From contig OZ244581.1 of assembly GCA_965217935.1 (NCBI GenBank), positions 3,782,001-3,846,000 on the forward strand: 64,000 nt of DNA, read 5' to 3'. The notes beneath the pieces were generated by a model, which saw nothing but the letters and a program-made list of their open reading frames with translations, did no database searches and was not told the DNA's origin. Both the position numbers and the translations under genes were made by a program. Origin of the DNA: JBBROS01 sp965217935 (GTDB lineage: Bacteria > Pseudomonadota > Alphaproteobacteria > Acetobacterales > Acetobacteraceae). Below, piece by piece: positions 34,324 through 41,689 of this stretch. Each line of letters begins with the position of its first letter. The stretch's first letter is position 1.

Positions 34324-34564
34324 CGGGGAGCGCGGTCGTGGCCGGGGTCGGCTGCCGGCGGAGGTGCGGGGCCGAGGCCATCGTTTCCGTCGTGCGGCGG
34401 GCCGAGGGGGAGGTGGGCCGGCTGGTGACGGTGATGCAGTGGCGGGTAGAGTGGTGATGGGCCGGGCGGTCGTTGCCGGGGTCGGCTGCCGGCGGGGGTG
34501 CGGGGCCGAGGCCATCGTTTCCCTCGTGCGGCGGGCCGAGGGGGAGGTGGGCCGGCTGGTGACG
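34297..34564 (+). repeat. 134-bp tandem duplication at cobL/cobE junction
   Basis: Two copies, 34297-34430 and 34431-34564, are nearly identical with a 134-bp period; shared tgacg precedes each. Each copy contains the end of cobL (gtga-gcagtggcgggt) and the first about 37 codons of cobE. Only scattered differences are seen (for example cggaggtg versus cgggggtg), so the duplication is fairly recent. The intact cobL end lies in copy 1 and the intact cobE start in copy 2. Confidence 0.93.
34320..34457 (+). pseudogene. 45-codon hybrid mini-ORF (CobE head, CobL tail)
   Basis: The duplication leaves an uninterrupted ORF that starts with GTG overlapping the cobL stop. It encodes about 37 residues matching the CobE N-terminus (AVVAGVGCRR, then CGAEAIVS-VVRRAEG), and finishes with the CobL tail VMQWRVEW. 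Its TGA overlaps the cobE ATG (TGATG). It is thus perfectly placed in the translational-coupling chain cobL, mini-ORF, cobE. It may be a remnant with no function, or a small translated linker that keeps cobE coupled. The peptide is too short to form the CobE fold. Confidence 0.7.
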
Positions 34565-34825
34565 GCGCTCGCGGCGCCTGAGTTCAAGCGCGGGGAGGCC
34601 GGATTGCGGGAAGCGGCCGGGATCGTTGGGGTTCCTTTGCTGTTCGTGACGAATGCTGACATGTCCGCCGCCCAACCGGGCTGCTTGACCCGATCCGAAT
34701 TTGCCCGGCGCGCGACGGGCCATGCCTCCGTGGCCGAGGCTGCGGCGCTGGCGGCGAGCGGCGGGCGGCTGCTGCTGGCGCGGATCGACAACCGGGCGGC
34801 GACGTGCGCCGTTGCAGGGGGATGA
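34457..34825 (+). CDS. cobE: Cobalamin biosynthesis protein CobE
   Basis: Small protein of 122 residues with the CobE/GbiG C-terminal fold. GVGCRRGCGAEAIVSLVRRA (residues 9-28) and FVTNADMSAAQPGCLTRSEFARRATG (starting near 64) are the family's two blocks. CobE is needed for efficient aerobic corrin synthesis and may bind intermediates, but it has no assigned reaction. The start is the ATG in the second copy of the 134-bp duplication. The stop overlaps the cobM ATG by 4 bp. Confidence 0.9.
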   Translation: MGRAVVAGVGCRRGCGAEAIVSLVRRAEGEVGRLVTALAAPEFKRGEAGLREAAGIVGVPLLFVTNADMSAAQPGCLTRSEFARRATGHASVAEAAALAASGGRLLLARIDNRAATCAVAGG

Positions 34826-35574
34826 CGGTGCATTTCATCGGCGCCGGGCCGGGGGCCGCCGACCTGATCACGCTGCGGGGGCGGGATTTGCTCGCGCGGT
34901 GCCCGGTCTGCCTTTACGCGGGGTCGGTGGTGCCGGCGGCGCTGCTGGCGCATTGCCCGGCGCGGGCGCGACTGGTCGATACGGCGCCGATGTCCCTCGA
35001 TGAGATCGAGCGGGAGTTCGTGGCTGCGGCGGAGGCCGGGCAGGACGTGGCGCGGCTGCACTCGGGCGACCTGTCGATCTATAGCGCGGTGGCGGAGCAG
35101 GTGCGGCGGCTCAAGGCTCGGGGGCTTGGCTACACGATGACGCCCGGCGTGCCCGCGTTCGCGGCGGCGGCTTCGTTGCTGGAGGCGGAGTTGACGTTGC
35201 CGGAGGCGGCTCAGACGGTGGTGCTGACGCGGCTGCCCGGGCGGGCCAGCGCCATGCCGGCGGGGGAGCGGCTCGAGACCTATGCCGCGACGGGGGCGAC
35301 GCTTGCCATCCATCTCGGGGCGCCGCAGGTCGCGGCTGTGGTGGCGCGGCTGTCGCCGGCGCTCGGGGCGGATTGCCCGGTGGCCATCGTGGTGCGGGCG
35401 AGCTGGCCGGAGCAGCGGGTGGTGCGCGGGACGCTGGGGACGATCGAGGCCCTGTTCGCCGCCGCGCCCGCGCCGCGGACGGCGCTGATCCTGGTCGGGC
35501 GGGCGCTGGCGCAGGAGGGGTTCGCCGAGAGCGCGCTCTATAGCGCCGGTTATCCGCGGCGGTTCCGGCCTTGA
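34822..35574 (+). CDS. cobM: Precorrin-4 C11-methyltransferase CobM
   Basis: SAM-dependent tetrapyrrole methylase, 250 residues. FIGAGPGAADLITLRG (about 4-19), CLYAGSVVPAALL, RLHSGDLSIYSAVAEQ (about 79-94) and YTMTPGVPAFAAAASLL identify CobM/CbiF. The ATG at 34822 overlaps cobE. The 3' end overlaps the convergent cbiD by 25 bp. It is the last + strand gene in the cob chain before cobB. Confidence 0.95.
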   Translation: MTVHFIGAGPGAADLITLRGRDLLARCPVCLYAGSVVPAALLAHCPARARLVDTAPMSLDEIEREFVAAAEAGQDVARLHSGDLSIYSAVAEQVRRLKARGLGYTMTPGVPAFAAAASLLEAELTLPEAAQTVVLTRLPGRASAMPAGERLETYAATGATLAIHLGAPQVAAVVARLSPALGADCPVAIVVRASWPEQRVVRGTLGTIEALFAAAPAPRTALILVGRALAQEGFAESALYSAGYPRRFRP

Positions 35575-36623
35575 ACGGGTTGGAACGGGGCGTGGCCGAG
35601 CTTCTGGCCGGCGCGGCCGAAGACGACGACCTCGAGTTGCGTGGGCGCGCCTTCGAGGACCTTGGCCGCGGTTTGCCAGGCGGCGCGCGCGATGTGGACG
35701 CCCAGGCCGGGATCGAGGGCGAAGGCTTCGGCGACGGTGTTCGCGGTTTCGACGCGGGGGCTGATAGCCGGGTTGGCGAGTGCGGCGAGGGCCTGCATGT
35801 CGGCGGCGCCCCGTTTGGAGTGCAGGTCGAGGCGGCCTTGGGCGAGCTTGGTCATTTTTGCGACGCCGCCGGCGATGCTGACGCGCGGGACGGGGTGGGT
35901 TCTCAGGTATTTCAACATGCCGCCGACGAAATCGCCCATTTCCAGCAGGGCCGTCTCGGGGAGGTTGTGGAGGGCGGCGATGGCGCCTTCGGAGGCGGCG
36001 CCGGTGCTGCCGGCGACGTGCTGGAGGCCGGTGGCGCGGGCGACGTCGATACCGCGGTGGATGGTGTCGATCCAGGCGGCGCAGGAGTAGGGGATGACGA
36101 CGCCGGTGGTGCCGAGGATGGAGAGGCCGCCGATGATGCCGAGGCGGGCGTTCAGGGTGCGCTCGGCCAGGCGCTCGCCGCCGGGGACGCCGATCTCGAC
36201 CACGGCGTCGGGTGCCGTGCGGATCTCGGCCAGGCTTGCCGCGATCATCTGGCGGGGGACGGGGTTGATGGCAGGCTCGCCGGGGGGAAGGGGGAGGCCG
36301 GGGCGGGTGATCGTGCCGACGCCCAGGCCGGCGCGGAAGGTTATGCCTTGGCCGGGGGCGTTGAGGGTTACGCGGGCTTGCACCAGGGCGCCGTGGGTGA
36401 CGTCGGGGTCGTCGCCCGCGTCCTTGACGATCGCGGCGTAGGCTTGGGCTTGGCCGAGGGTGGTTTCGGCCAGGGCGAAGGCGGCCCTTCCGCCTCTGGG
36501 CAGGGGGATCTCGACCGGATCGGGGAACGCGCCGGTCAGCAGGGCGGCGTAGGCGGCTTTGGCCGCGGCGGCAGCGCAGGCGCCCGTGGTCCAGCCGCGG
36601 CGCAAGGGGTCCGGTTCCGTCAC
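35550..36623 (-). CDS. cbiD: Cobalt-precorrin-5B C1-methyltransferase CbiD
   Basis: CbiD of 357 residues, the C1 methyltransferase of the anaerobic (early cobalt) route, which in some aerobes replaces CobF. Conserved features are the N-terminal LRRGWTTGACAAAAAKAA, GDDPDVTHGA, GVGTITRPGLPLPPGEPAINPVPRQM and GTTGVVIPYS-A. The GTG at 36623 (VTEPDPLRRG) is chosen as the start because the family begins near there; a TTG at 36659 would overlap the cobB start. It is divergent from cobB (23-bp gap) and tail-to-tail with cobM. No cobF is present. Confidence 0.93.
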   Translation of the reverse strand: MTEPDPLRRGWTTGACAAAAAKAAYAALLTGAFPDPVEIPLPRGGRAAFALAETTLGQAQAYAAIVKDAGDDPDVTHGALVQARVTLNAPGQGITFRAGLGVGTITRPGLPLPPGEPAINPVPRQMIAASLAEIRTAPDAVVEIGVPGGERLAERTLNARLGIIGGLSILGTTGVVIPYSCAAWIDTIHRGIDVARATGLQHVAGSTGAASEGAIAALHNLPETALLEMGDFVGGMLKYLRTHPVPRVSIAGGVAKMTKLAQGRLDLHSKRGAADMQALAALANPAISPRVETANTVAEAFALDPGLGVHIARAAWQTAAKVLEGAPTQLEVVVFGRAGQKLGHAPFQPVQGRNRRG

Positions 36624-36646
36624 GCCGGCGGATATAAGCGCCCGGG

Positions 36647-37948
36647 ATGGTGACGGCAAAAGGCTGGCTGGTCGCGGCGCCGCGGTCCGGGGCGGGGAAG
36701 ACGACGGTGACGCTGGGGCTGGTGGCCGCGCTGAGGCGGCGGGGCGTCCTGGTGCGGACCGCCAAGTCGGGGCCTGACTACATCGACCCGGCGTTCCATG
36801 CCGCCGCGTCCGGGCTGCCGGGGACCAACCTCGATAGCTGGGCGATGCCGCCCGCCTTGCTCGACGCGCTGGCGCAGGGGCCTGGGCTGCTGATCGTGGA
36901 AAGCGCGATGGGGTTGTTCGACGGGGTTGCGGCGGCGGCTGGGCGGAGCGGGGCGGCGGCTGACCTCGCGGAGCGGTTCGGGTTGCCGGTGCTGCTGGTG
37001 CTGGATGTTTCGGGGCAGTCGCAGACGGCCGCCGCCGTGGCGCTCGGGATGGCGCGGTACCGGCGGGGCGTGCGGGTTGGCGGGGTGGTGCTGAACCGGG
37101 TGGCGAGCGCGCGGCACCGGGCCGGTGCGCAGGCGGCGACCGAGGGGATCGGCTTGCCCGTGCTCGGGGCGATTCCGCGGGACAAGGGGCTCGGGTTGCC
37201 GGAGCGGCACCTTGGCTTGGTGCAGGCCGGGGAGCATCCGGACCTGGCGGCCCGGCTTGAGGGGCTTGCGGACATGGCAGAGCGTTGCCTCGACCTGGAC
37301 GCGATCTTGGAGGGGGCCGGCGGGCTTCGGCTTCGCCCGAGCGACGCGGTTGCGCTGCCGCCGCCGGGGCAGCGCATTGCCCTGGCGCGGGACGCGGCGT
37401 TCAGTTTCGTCTACCCGCACTTGCTGGCGGGCTGGCGGCGCCAGGGGGCGGAAATCGTCTCGTTCTCGCCGCTGCAGGATGAGGCCCCGCCGGACGATTG
37501 CGACGCGTGCTGGCTGCCGGGGGGGTATCCGGAGCTTCATGGCGGGGCGCTCGGGGCTGCTGCGGGGTTCTTGTCCGGGCTGCGCCGGTTCGCCGCGACC
37601 CGGCCGGTGCATGGCGAGTGCGGCGGGTACATGGTTCTGGGGCGGGCGATGGTGGATGCGGACGGGACGGCGCACGCGATGGCCGGGCTGCTCGGACATG
37701 AGACGAGCTTTGCCGGGCTGCGGATGACGCTGGGCTATCGCCGGGCGACGATGTCAGGCGCGGGCGTGCTGGGCGCGGCGGGGACTGTGGTGTCGGGGCA
37801 TGAGTTCCATTACGCGCAATACCGGGCGCGGGGGACGGACTTGCCGTTCGCCTCGCTGCAGGACGGCCAAGGCGCCGAGCTTGGCCCGGCTGGCGGGCGG
37901 CGCGGGATGGCGAGCGGGAGTTTTTTCCATGCCATCGCCGCGGCTTGA
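36647..37948 (+). CDS. cobB: Hydrogenobyrinic/cobyrinic acid a,c-diamide synthase
   Basis: ATP- and glutamine-dependent amidotransferase of 433 residues that amidates the a and c side chains before cobalt insertion. The P-loop is APRSGAGKTTVTLG (about 8-21), KSGPDYIDPAFH (about 40-51) is the substrate-binding block, and the C-terminal glutaminase domain has WLPGGYPELHGG and the nucleophile Cys in HGECGGYMVLG (near 325). A conserved HEFHYAQ lies near the end. It is divergent from cbiD and is the last cobalamin gene of the region. Confidence 0.95.
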   Translation: MVTAKGWLVAAPRSGAGKTTVTLGLVAALRRRGVLVRTAKSGPDYIDPAFHAAASGLPGTNLDSWAMPPALLDALAQGPGLLIVESAMGLFDGVAAAAGRSGAAADLAERFGLPVLLVLDVSGQSQTAAAVALGMARYRRGVRVGGVVLNRVASARHRAGAQAATEGIGLPVLGAIPRDKGLGLPERHLGLVQAGEHPDLAARLEGLADMAERCLDLDAILEGAGGLRLRPSDAVALPPPGQRIALARDAAFSFVYPHLLAGWRRQGAEIVSFSPLQDEAPPDDCDACWLPGGYPELHGGALGAAAGFLSGLRRFAATRPVHGECGGYMVLGRAMVDADGTAHAMAGLLGHETSFAGLRMTLGYRRATMSGAGVLGAAGTVVSGHEFHYAQYRARGTDLPFASLQDGQGAELGPAGGRRGMASGSFFHAIAAA

Positions 37949-37964
37949 GCATCCGGCGCCGGCC

Positions 37965-38786
37965 TTAGCCGTGCAGGAAGGCCATGAGGTCCTTATTGAG
38001 CTGGTCGCGTTCGGTGTAGAACAGGCCGTGCGGCGCGCCGTCGTACTCGATCAGCTTGGCGCCCTTGATGAGCTTGGCGGCGGCGCGGCCGGAGGCGTCG
38101 ATCGGGACGGTGTTGTCGGACTTGCCGTGGACGATGAGGGTGGGCACGCCGATCTTGGCGCAATCGGGGCGGAAATCGGTTTCCGAGAAGGCGCGGACGC
38201 AGTCGATGGTGGCCTTGGGAGAGCCTTGCAGAGCAAGATTCTGCGACCACTCCAGCAGCTCGCTTGAGATCGAGAAGCTGATGAGGCCGGCGCCGTAGAA
38301 CTTGCGGCCGAATGAGGCGAGGAAGGCCGGGCGGTCCTCTTCCAGGCCCTCGATCATCTCGTCGAACACCGAGCGGGGGACGCCGTCCTGATTGCCGTCG
38401 GCTTTCAGCATGTAGGGGGTGACGGAGGAGATGAGGACCGCCTTAGCGACGCGGCCGGCGTTGCTGCGGGCGAGATAGCGCACGACCTCGCCGCCGCCCA
38501 TGGAGAAGCCGACGATGGCGGCGTCGCGGAGGTCGAGCGTATCGAGGACGGCGCCGAGATCGTCGGCCATGGTGTCGTAGTCGTAGCCGGTCCAGGGCTG
38601 TTCCGAGCGGCCGAAGCCGCGGCGGTCATAGGCGATAACGCGGTGGCCTTTGGCGGCCAGGGGGCCGGCCTGGTATTCCCACATGTCGGCGTTCAAGGGC
38701 CAGCCGTGGACGAGGACAACGGGGACGCCGGTCCCCCAGTCCTTGTAGTAGAGGCTGGTTCCGTCTTTTGCTTGTAGATAAGGCAT
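37965..38786 (-). CDS. Alpha/beta hydrolase, haloperoxidase-like
   Basis: Serine hydrolase of 273 residues of the cofactor-free (non-haem) haloperoxidase type. The nucleophile elbow is GFSMGGG with Ser95. The oxyanion segment is LVHGWPLNADMW (about 25-36), the catalytic Asp lies in the IVHGKSDNTVP region (about 218-228) and the His in DGAPHGLF (about 250-257). Such enzymes are usually esterases or perhydrolases. The start at 38786 fits the family's MPYLQAKDGTSLYYKDWG beginning. It is convergent with cobB and precedes nothing recognisable. Confidence 0.9.
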   Translation of the reverse strand: MPYLQAKDGTSLYYKDWGTGVPVVLVHGWPLNADMWEYQAGPLAAKGHRVIAYDRRGFGRSEQPWTGYDYDTMADDLGAVLDTLDLRDAAIVGFSMGGGEVVRYLARSNAGRVAKAVLISSVTPYMLKADGNQDGVPRSVFDEMIEGLEEDRPAFLASFGRKFYGAGLISFSISSELLEWSQNLALQGSPKATIDCVRAFSETDFRPDCAKIGVPTLIVHGKSDNTVPIDASGRAAAKLIKGAKLIEYDGAPHGLFYTERDQLNKDLMAFLHG

Positions 38787-38854
38787 TCCAGAGGTTCCCT
38801 GCGAGGTTTGGCGGATGAACGCGGGCGAGGGGCTTTGGTTACGCGGCGTCGCGT

Positions 38855-39139
38855 TCAGATGAACTGGCCCCGGAGGAAACCCAGGGCGGGGAGGGGCTTC
38901 CACGCGCGCGGCAGGTCGGCGACCCGGATGGGCGCCACGCTGTAGTGCGGGGCTGGCTGGCGGCAGGAGCGGAGGAGGTTGGCGTAGGCGCGGATCTGCT
39001 GCTCCCGCCAGGCGCGGTCGGCCAGGGCCTTCTCGCGGCTGGGGAAGATTTCGGCCACGCGGGTCTTGCGTCCGATGGATGCCATCACCGCCCAGATTGT
39101 GTCGTCGCGGCGCGGGCGGAACTCGACGACGGCGCTCAT
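38855..39139 (-). CDS. Small uncharacterised protein
   Basis: A 94-residue soluble protein with no recognised domain. The N-terminus FRPRRDDTIWAVMASIGRKT is basic, followed by a probable helix (SREKALADRAWREQQIRAYANLLRS) and a Pro-rich C-terminus. Codon usage looks coding (clear third-position GC bias in this frame). It could belong with the downstream hydrolase, 68 bp away on the same strand. No function can be suggested. Confidence 0.55.
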   Translation of the reverse strand: MSAVVEFRPRRDDTIWAVMASIGRKTRVAEIFPSREKALADRAWREQQIRAYANLLRSCRQPAPHYSVAPIRVADLPRAWKPLPALGFLRGQFI

Positions 39140-39363
39140 GCGGCGGAACTCACGGACGGTGCTGCGGCATGGGGGGCCCCTTTCGCGAGTGATATTGGCA
39201 GAACGCGGGGTTCGGACAAGCGGGCGGCGGATGCGTCTCCATGCGATCGCACCTGCAAGGAAGGCTATAGCCTTCGCCCCGGGGTCCCACTGGACTCCCC
39301 CCCCGCGGGGATCACAAGCCCCGGACCCCGGCGTGCAGCGCCCTGGTCCGTGCCTAACCGGAG
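39140..39363. other. Intergenic region with GC-rich inverted repeat
   Basis: No gene is supported here. It contains an inverted repeat ccggggtcc (39279-39287) / ggaccccgg (39323-39331), a small palindrome aaggctatagcctt (about 39261-39274) and a ccccgcgggg block. These could be part of a terminator for the leftward nitroreductase gene whose stop is at 39364, but there is no T-run. Confidence 0.35.
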
Positions 39364-40071
39364 CTACTCCTGGTGAAACTGGGCGAATGCTGAGACCGGC
39401 TCGCGCACGGTTGCCAGTTGGTTGGCGGGTTCGTACGGGTCCGCGTGGCCGAGCGCCATGCCGCAGGCGACGATCTGCTGTTGCGGAATGGCGAGCTGGC
39501 GGCGGATGATGGCGTGGTAGGAGGCGAAGGCGGCTTGGGGGCAGGTGTCGAGGCCGCAGCCGCGGGCGGCGACCATAATGTTTTGCATGAACATGCCGAG
39601 GTCGATCCAGCTTCCAGTGCCGAGGCCGCGGTCGATGGCGACGATCAGGCCGACGGGTGCGCCGAAGAAGTCGAAGTTGCGGGCGTGCTGGCGGGCCATT
39701 TTCTCCTTGTCGCCCTTACCGATGCCGAGCAGGCCGTAGAGCGCCCAGCCAATCTGGCGCCTTCGGCCAAGGTAGGGATCTTGCCAGGTTTCGGGATAGT
39801 AGGCGTATTCCATCTCCGGTGTTTCGCCGGCGCCGTGCGCGGCCCCGATTTCATCGCAGAGGCGGTCGCGGGCGGGGCCTGTCAGCACATGGACCTGCCA
39901 GGGCTGGGTGTTGGTCATGCTTGGGGCGCGGCTGGCCAGGGCCAGGATGTGGCGGACAAGGTCGAGGCCGACTGGCTGCCGGGTGAAGCCGCGGACGCTT
40001 CGCCTTGTGCCGATGGCGGCATTGACGGCCGGGTTGATGGCCGGGTGGTCTGGGATCGGGTTGGCGGTCAT
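39364..40071 (-). CDS. Nitroreductase-family protein
   Basis: FMN-dependent oxidoreductase of 235 residues. RRSVRGFTRQPV near 24-35 is the FMN phosphate-binding start, LASRAPSMTNTQPWQVHVLTG (about 50-70) the typical PS-x-NxQPW block, and GLDTCPQAAFASYHAIIRRQL and VACGMALGHAD near 170-210 form the C-terminal flavin site. The substrate is unknown; nitroaromatics, quinones and dehalogenation are all known in the family. It lies 2 bp downstream of glpK on the same strand and is probably at the end of the glycerol operon. Confidence 0.9.
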   Translation of the reverse strand: MTANPIPDHPAINPAVNAAIGTRRSVRGFTRQPVGLDLVRHILALASRAPSMTNTQPWQVHVLTGPARDRLCDEIGAAHGAGETPEMEYAYYPETWQDPYLGRRRQIGWALYGLLGIGKGDKEKMARQHARNFDFFGAPVGLIVAIDRGLGTGSWIDLGMFMQNIMVAARGCGLDTCPQAAFASYHAIIRRQLAIPQQQIVACGMALGHADPYEPANQLATVREPVSAFAQFHQE

Positions 40072-40073
40072 GA

Positions 40074-41576
40074 TTATGGGGCTGATCTGGCGCGGTGCAC
40101 GGCGTCGCGCCAGCCGGCCCGGCGCCGGGCGCGGGTTGCCGGGTCGCTGGCGGGGGTGAAGCGTCGTTCGGCTTGGCGGGTTCGGGCGAATTCGGCGGGC
40201 GGCGGGTAGAGCCCGGCGCCCAGGCCGGCCAGGTAGGCCGCGCCCAGGGCCGTGGTTTCCAGGGATGCGGGGCGGTCAACCGGCAGATCGAGGGTGTCGG
40301 CAAGGAATTGCAGCATCCAGTCCGAGGCGCTCATGCCGCCGTCGACGCGCAGGACGTTGGCGGCTGGCTGCAGCCCGGCGCCGGTCAGGTCGGCTCGCAT
40401 GGCCTCGATCAGGTCGTCGGTTTGGTGGGCGACGGAGGCCAGGGCGGCGCGGCAGAGTTCGTCGCGTCCGGCGTCCTGGGTCAGGCCGGTGATGATGCCT
40501 CGGGCTGCCGGGTCCCAATGGGGGGCGCCGAGGCCGACGAAGGCGGGGACGAAATAGACGTCGAGCGCGGGGTTGGCGTGTGCCGCGCGCTCGCCGGTTT
40601 CGCGGGCGTGGGCGATGATGCCGAGGTTGTCGCGGAGCCATTGCACGGCGGCGCCGGCGATGAAGATCGAGCCTTCCAGGGCGTAGGTGCGGCGGCCGGC
40701 GAGCTGCAAGGCGATGGTGGTCAGGAGGCGATGGGAGGAGGGGGCCGGGCGCTCGCCGGTGTGGAGCAGGGCGAAGCAGCCGGTGCCGTAGGTGGATTTG
40801 ATCATGCCGGGTTCGGTGCAGCCTTGGCCGATCAGGGCGCCTTGCTGGTCGCCGATCATGGCGCGGACGGGGAGCGAGGCGCCGAGATGCTCGGGGGCGG
40901 CGGCGCCGAAGAGGCCGCTGTTGTCGCGGACGTCTGGCAGGAGGGCTGGGGGGACGCGGAACAGGGCCAGCAGGTCGGGGTCCCATTGGCCGTTATGAAT
41001 GTTGAGCAGCAGGGTGCGGGAGGCGTTGGCGGCGTCGGTGGCGTGAACGGCGCTGTTGGTGAGGCGCCAGAGCAGGAAGGCGTCGATGGTGCCGAACGCG
41101 AGGCGTCCGGATTCGGCGGCTTGGCGGGCGCCGTCGACGTTGTCGAGCAGCCAGGCGAGCTTGGTGGCGGAGAAATATGGGTCGAGCAGCAGGCCGGTGC
41201 GGGACTGGATGAGGGGGAGATGGCCTGCCCGCTCCAGGGCGGCGCAGGCGGAGGCGGTGCGGCGGTCTTGCCAGACGATGGCGTTGTGGACCGGGCGACC
41301 GGTCTCGCGGTCCCACAGCACGACCGTCTCGCGCTGGTTGGCGATGCCGATGGCGGCGATGTCCGAAGCCGGGACCGCTGCCTTGGCGAGGGCTGCGCGG
41401 GCGGTGGACAGCGTGGTGCGCCAGATGTCCTCCGGGTCGTGCTCGACCCAGCCGGGACGGGGGTGATGCTGGGGAAACTCCTCGGCGGCTTGCGCCACGG
41501 GTTCGGCGTCGGGGCCGTAGACGATGGCTCGGGAGGACGAGGTTCCTTGATCTAGGGCGAGGATGTGTCCGGTCAT
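40074..41576 (-). CDS. glpK: Glycerol kinase
   Basis: Phosphorylates glycerol to sn-glycerol 3-phosphate, trapping it in the cell. The 500 residues are normal. Visible FGGY-kinase features: DQGTSSSRAIVYG (about 8-20) for ATP phosphates, the substrate-binding WVEHDPEDIW region, GIANQRETVVLWDRETG (about 76-92), GDQQGALIGQ, STYGTGCFALLHTGE (about 260-274) and the C-terminal VDGGMSASDWMLQF. It is separated from glpV by 113 bp containing repeat copy C and its strong hairpin, so it is probably expressed at a lower level than the transporter genes. Confidence 0.96.
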   Translation of the reverse strand: MTGHILALDQGTSSSRAIVYGPDAEPVAQAAEEFPQHHPRPGWVEHDPEDIWRTTLSTARAALAKAAVPASDIAAIGIANQRETVVLWDRETGRPVHNAIVWQDRRTASACAALERAGHLPLIQSRTGLLLDPYFSATKLAWLLDNVDGARQAAESGRLAFGTIDAFLLWRLTNSAVHATDAANASRTLLLNIHNGQWDPDLLALFRVPPALLPDVRDNSGLFGAAAPEHLGASLPVRAMIGDQQGALIGQGCTEPGMIKSTYGTGCFALLHTGERPAPSSHRLLTTIALQLAGRRTYALEGSIFIAGAAVQWLRDNLGIIAHARETGERAAHANPALDVYFVPAFVGLGAPHWDPAARGIITGLTQDAGRDELCRAALASVAHQTDDLIEAMRADLTGAGLQPAANVLRVDGGMSASDWMLQFLADTLDLPVDRPASLETTALGAAYLAGLGAGLYPPPAEFARTRQAERRFTPASDPATRARRRAGWRDAVHRARSAP

Positions 41577-41596
41577 GGCGAACCTTGCAGGCAGTC

Positions 41597-41624
41597 AGGC
41601 CCTCCCCTGTTTTGGGGAGGGCCT
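41597..41624 (-). terminator. Perfect 11-bp hairpin before glpK
   Basis: Arms aggccctcccc (41597-41607) and ggggagggcct (41614-41624) pair perfectly around a 6-nt loop. Reading leftward, it lies downstream of glpV and 20 bp before the glpK start. No T-run follows in that direction, so it may attenuate, block RNA decay, or mask the glpK leader. It occupies the position of the second hairpin of repeat copy C. Confidence 0.6.
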
Positions 41625-41640
41625 CGGATCTTTGATGCTC

Positions 41641-41686
41641 GGGCAGCTTTGTCGGCGTGCTGACGCACTTGCCGCCGATGGCGCCC
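41641..41686 (-). repeat. Dispersed hairpin repeat, copy C
   Basis: A 46-bp copy of the repeat's 5' hairpin, leftward orientation, beginning 3 bp after the glpV stop. The arms are gggcgcc+atcggc and gccgac+gctgccc, with the aaa bulge and a 17-nt loop ending tgcgtcagcac, identical in size to copy A. The 11-bp hairpin at 41597-41624 follows at the same offset as in copies A and D. Confidence 0.75.
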
Positions 41687-41689
41687 TTT

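Noticed and set aside
34364..34456. Upstream extension of CobE by 31 residues
   Set aside because: The extension comes from reading the first copy of the tandem duplication in the wrong frame; the Gly/Arg-rich sequence does not match CobE.
33115..36765. 1216-codon leftward ORF across cobL, cobE, cobM and cbiD
   Set aside because: It overlaps several clearly identified genes, is built of Arg/Pro/His repeats and has no recognisable fold.
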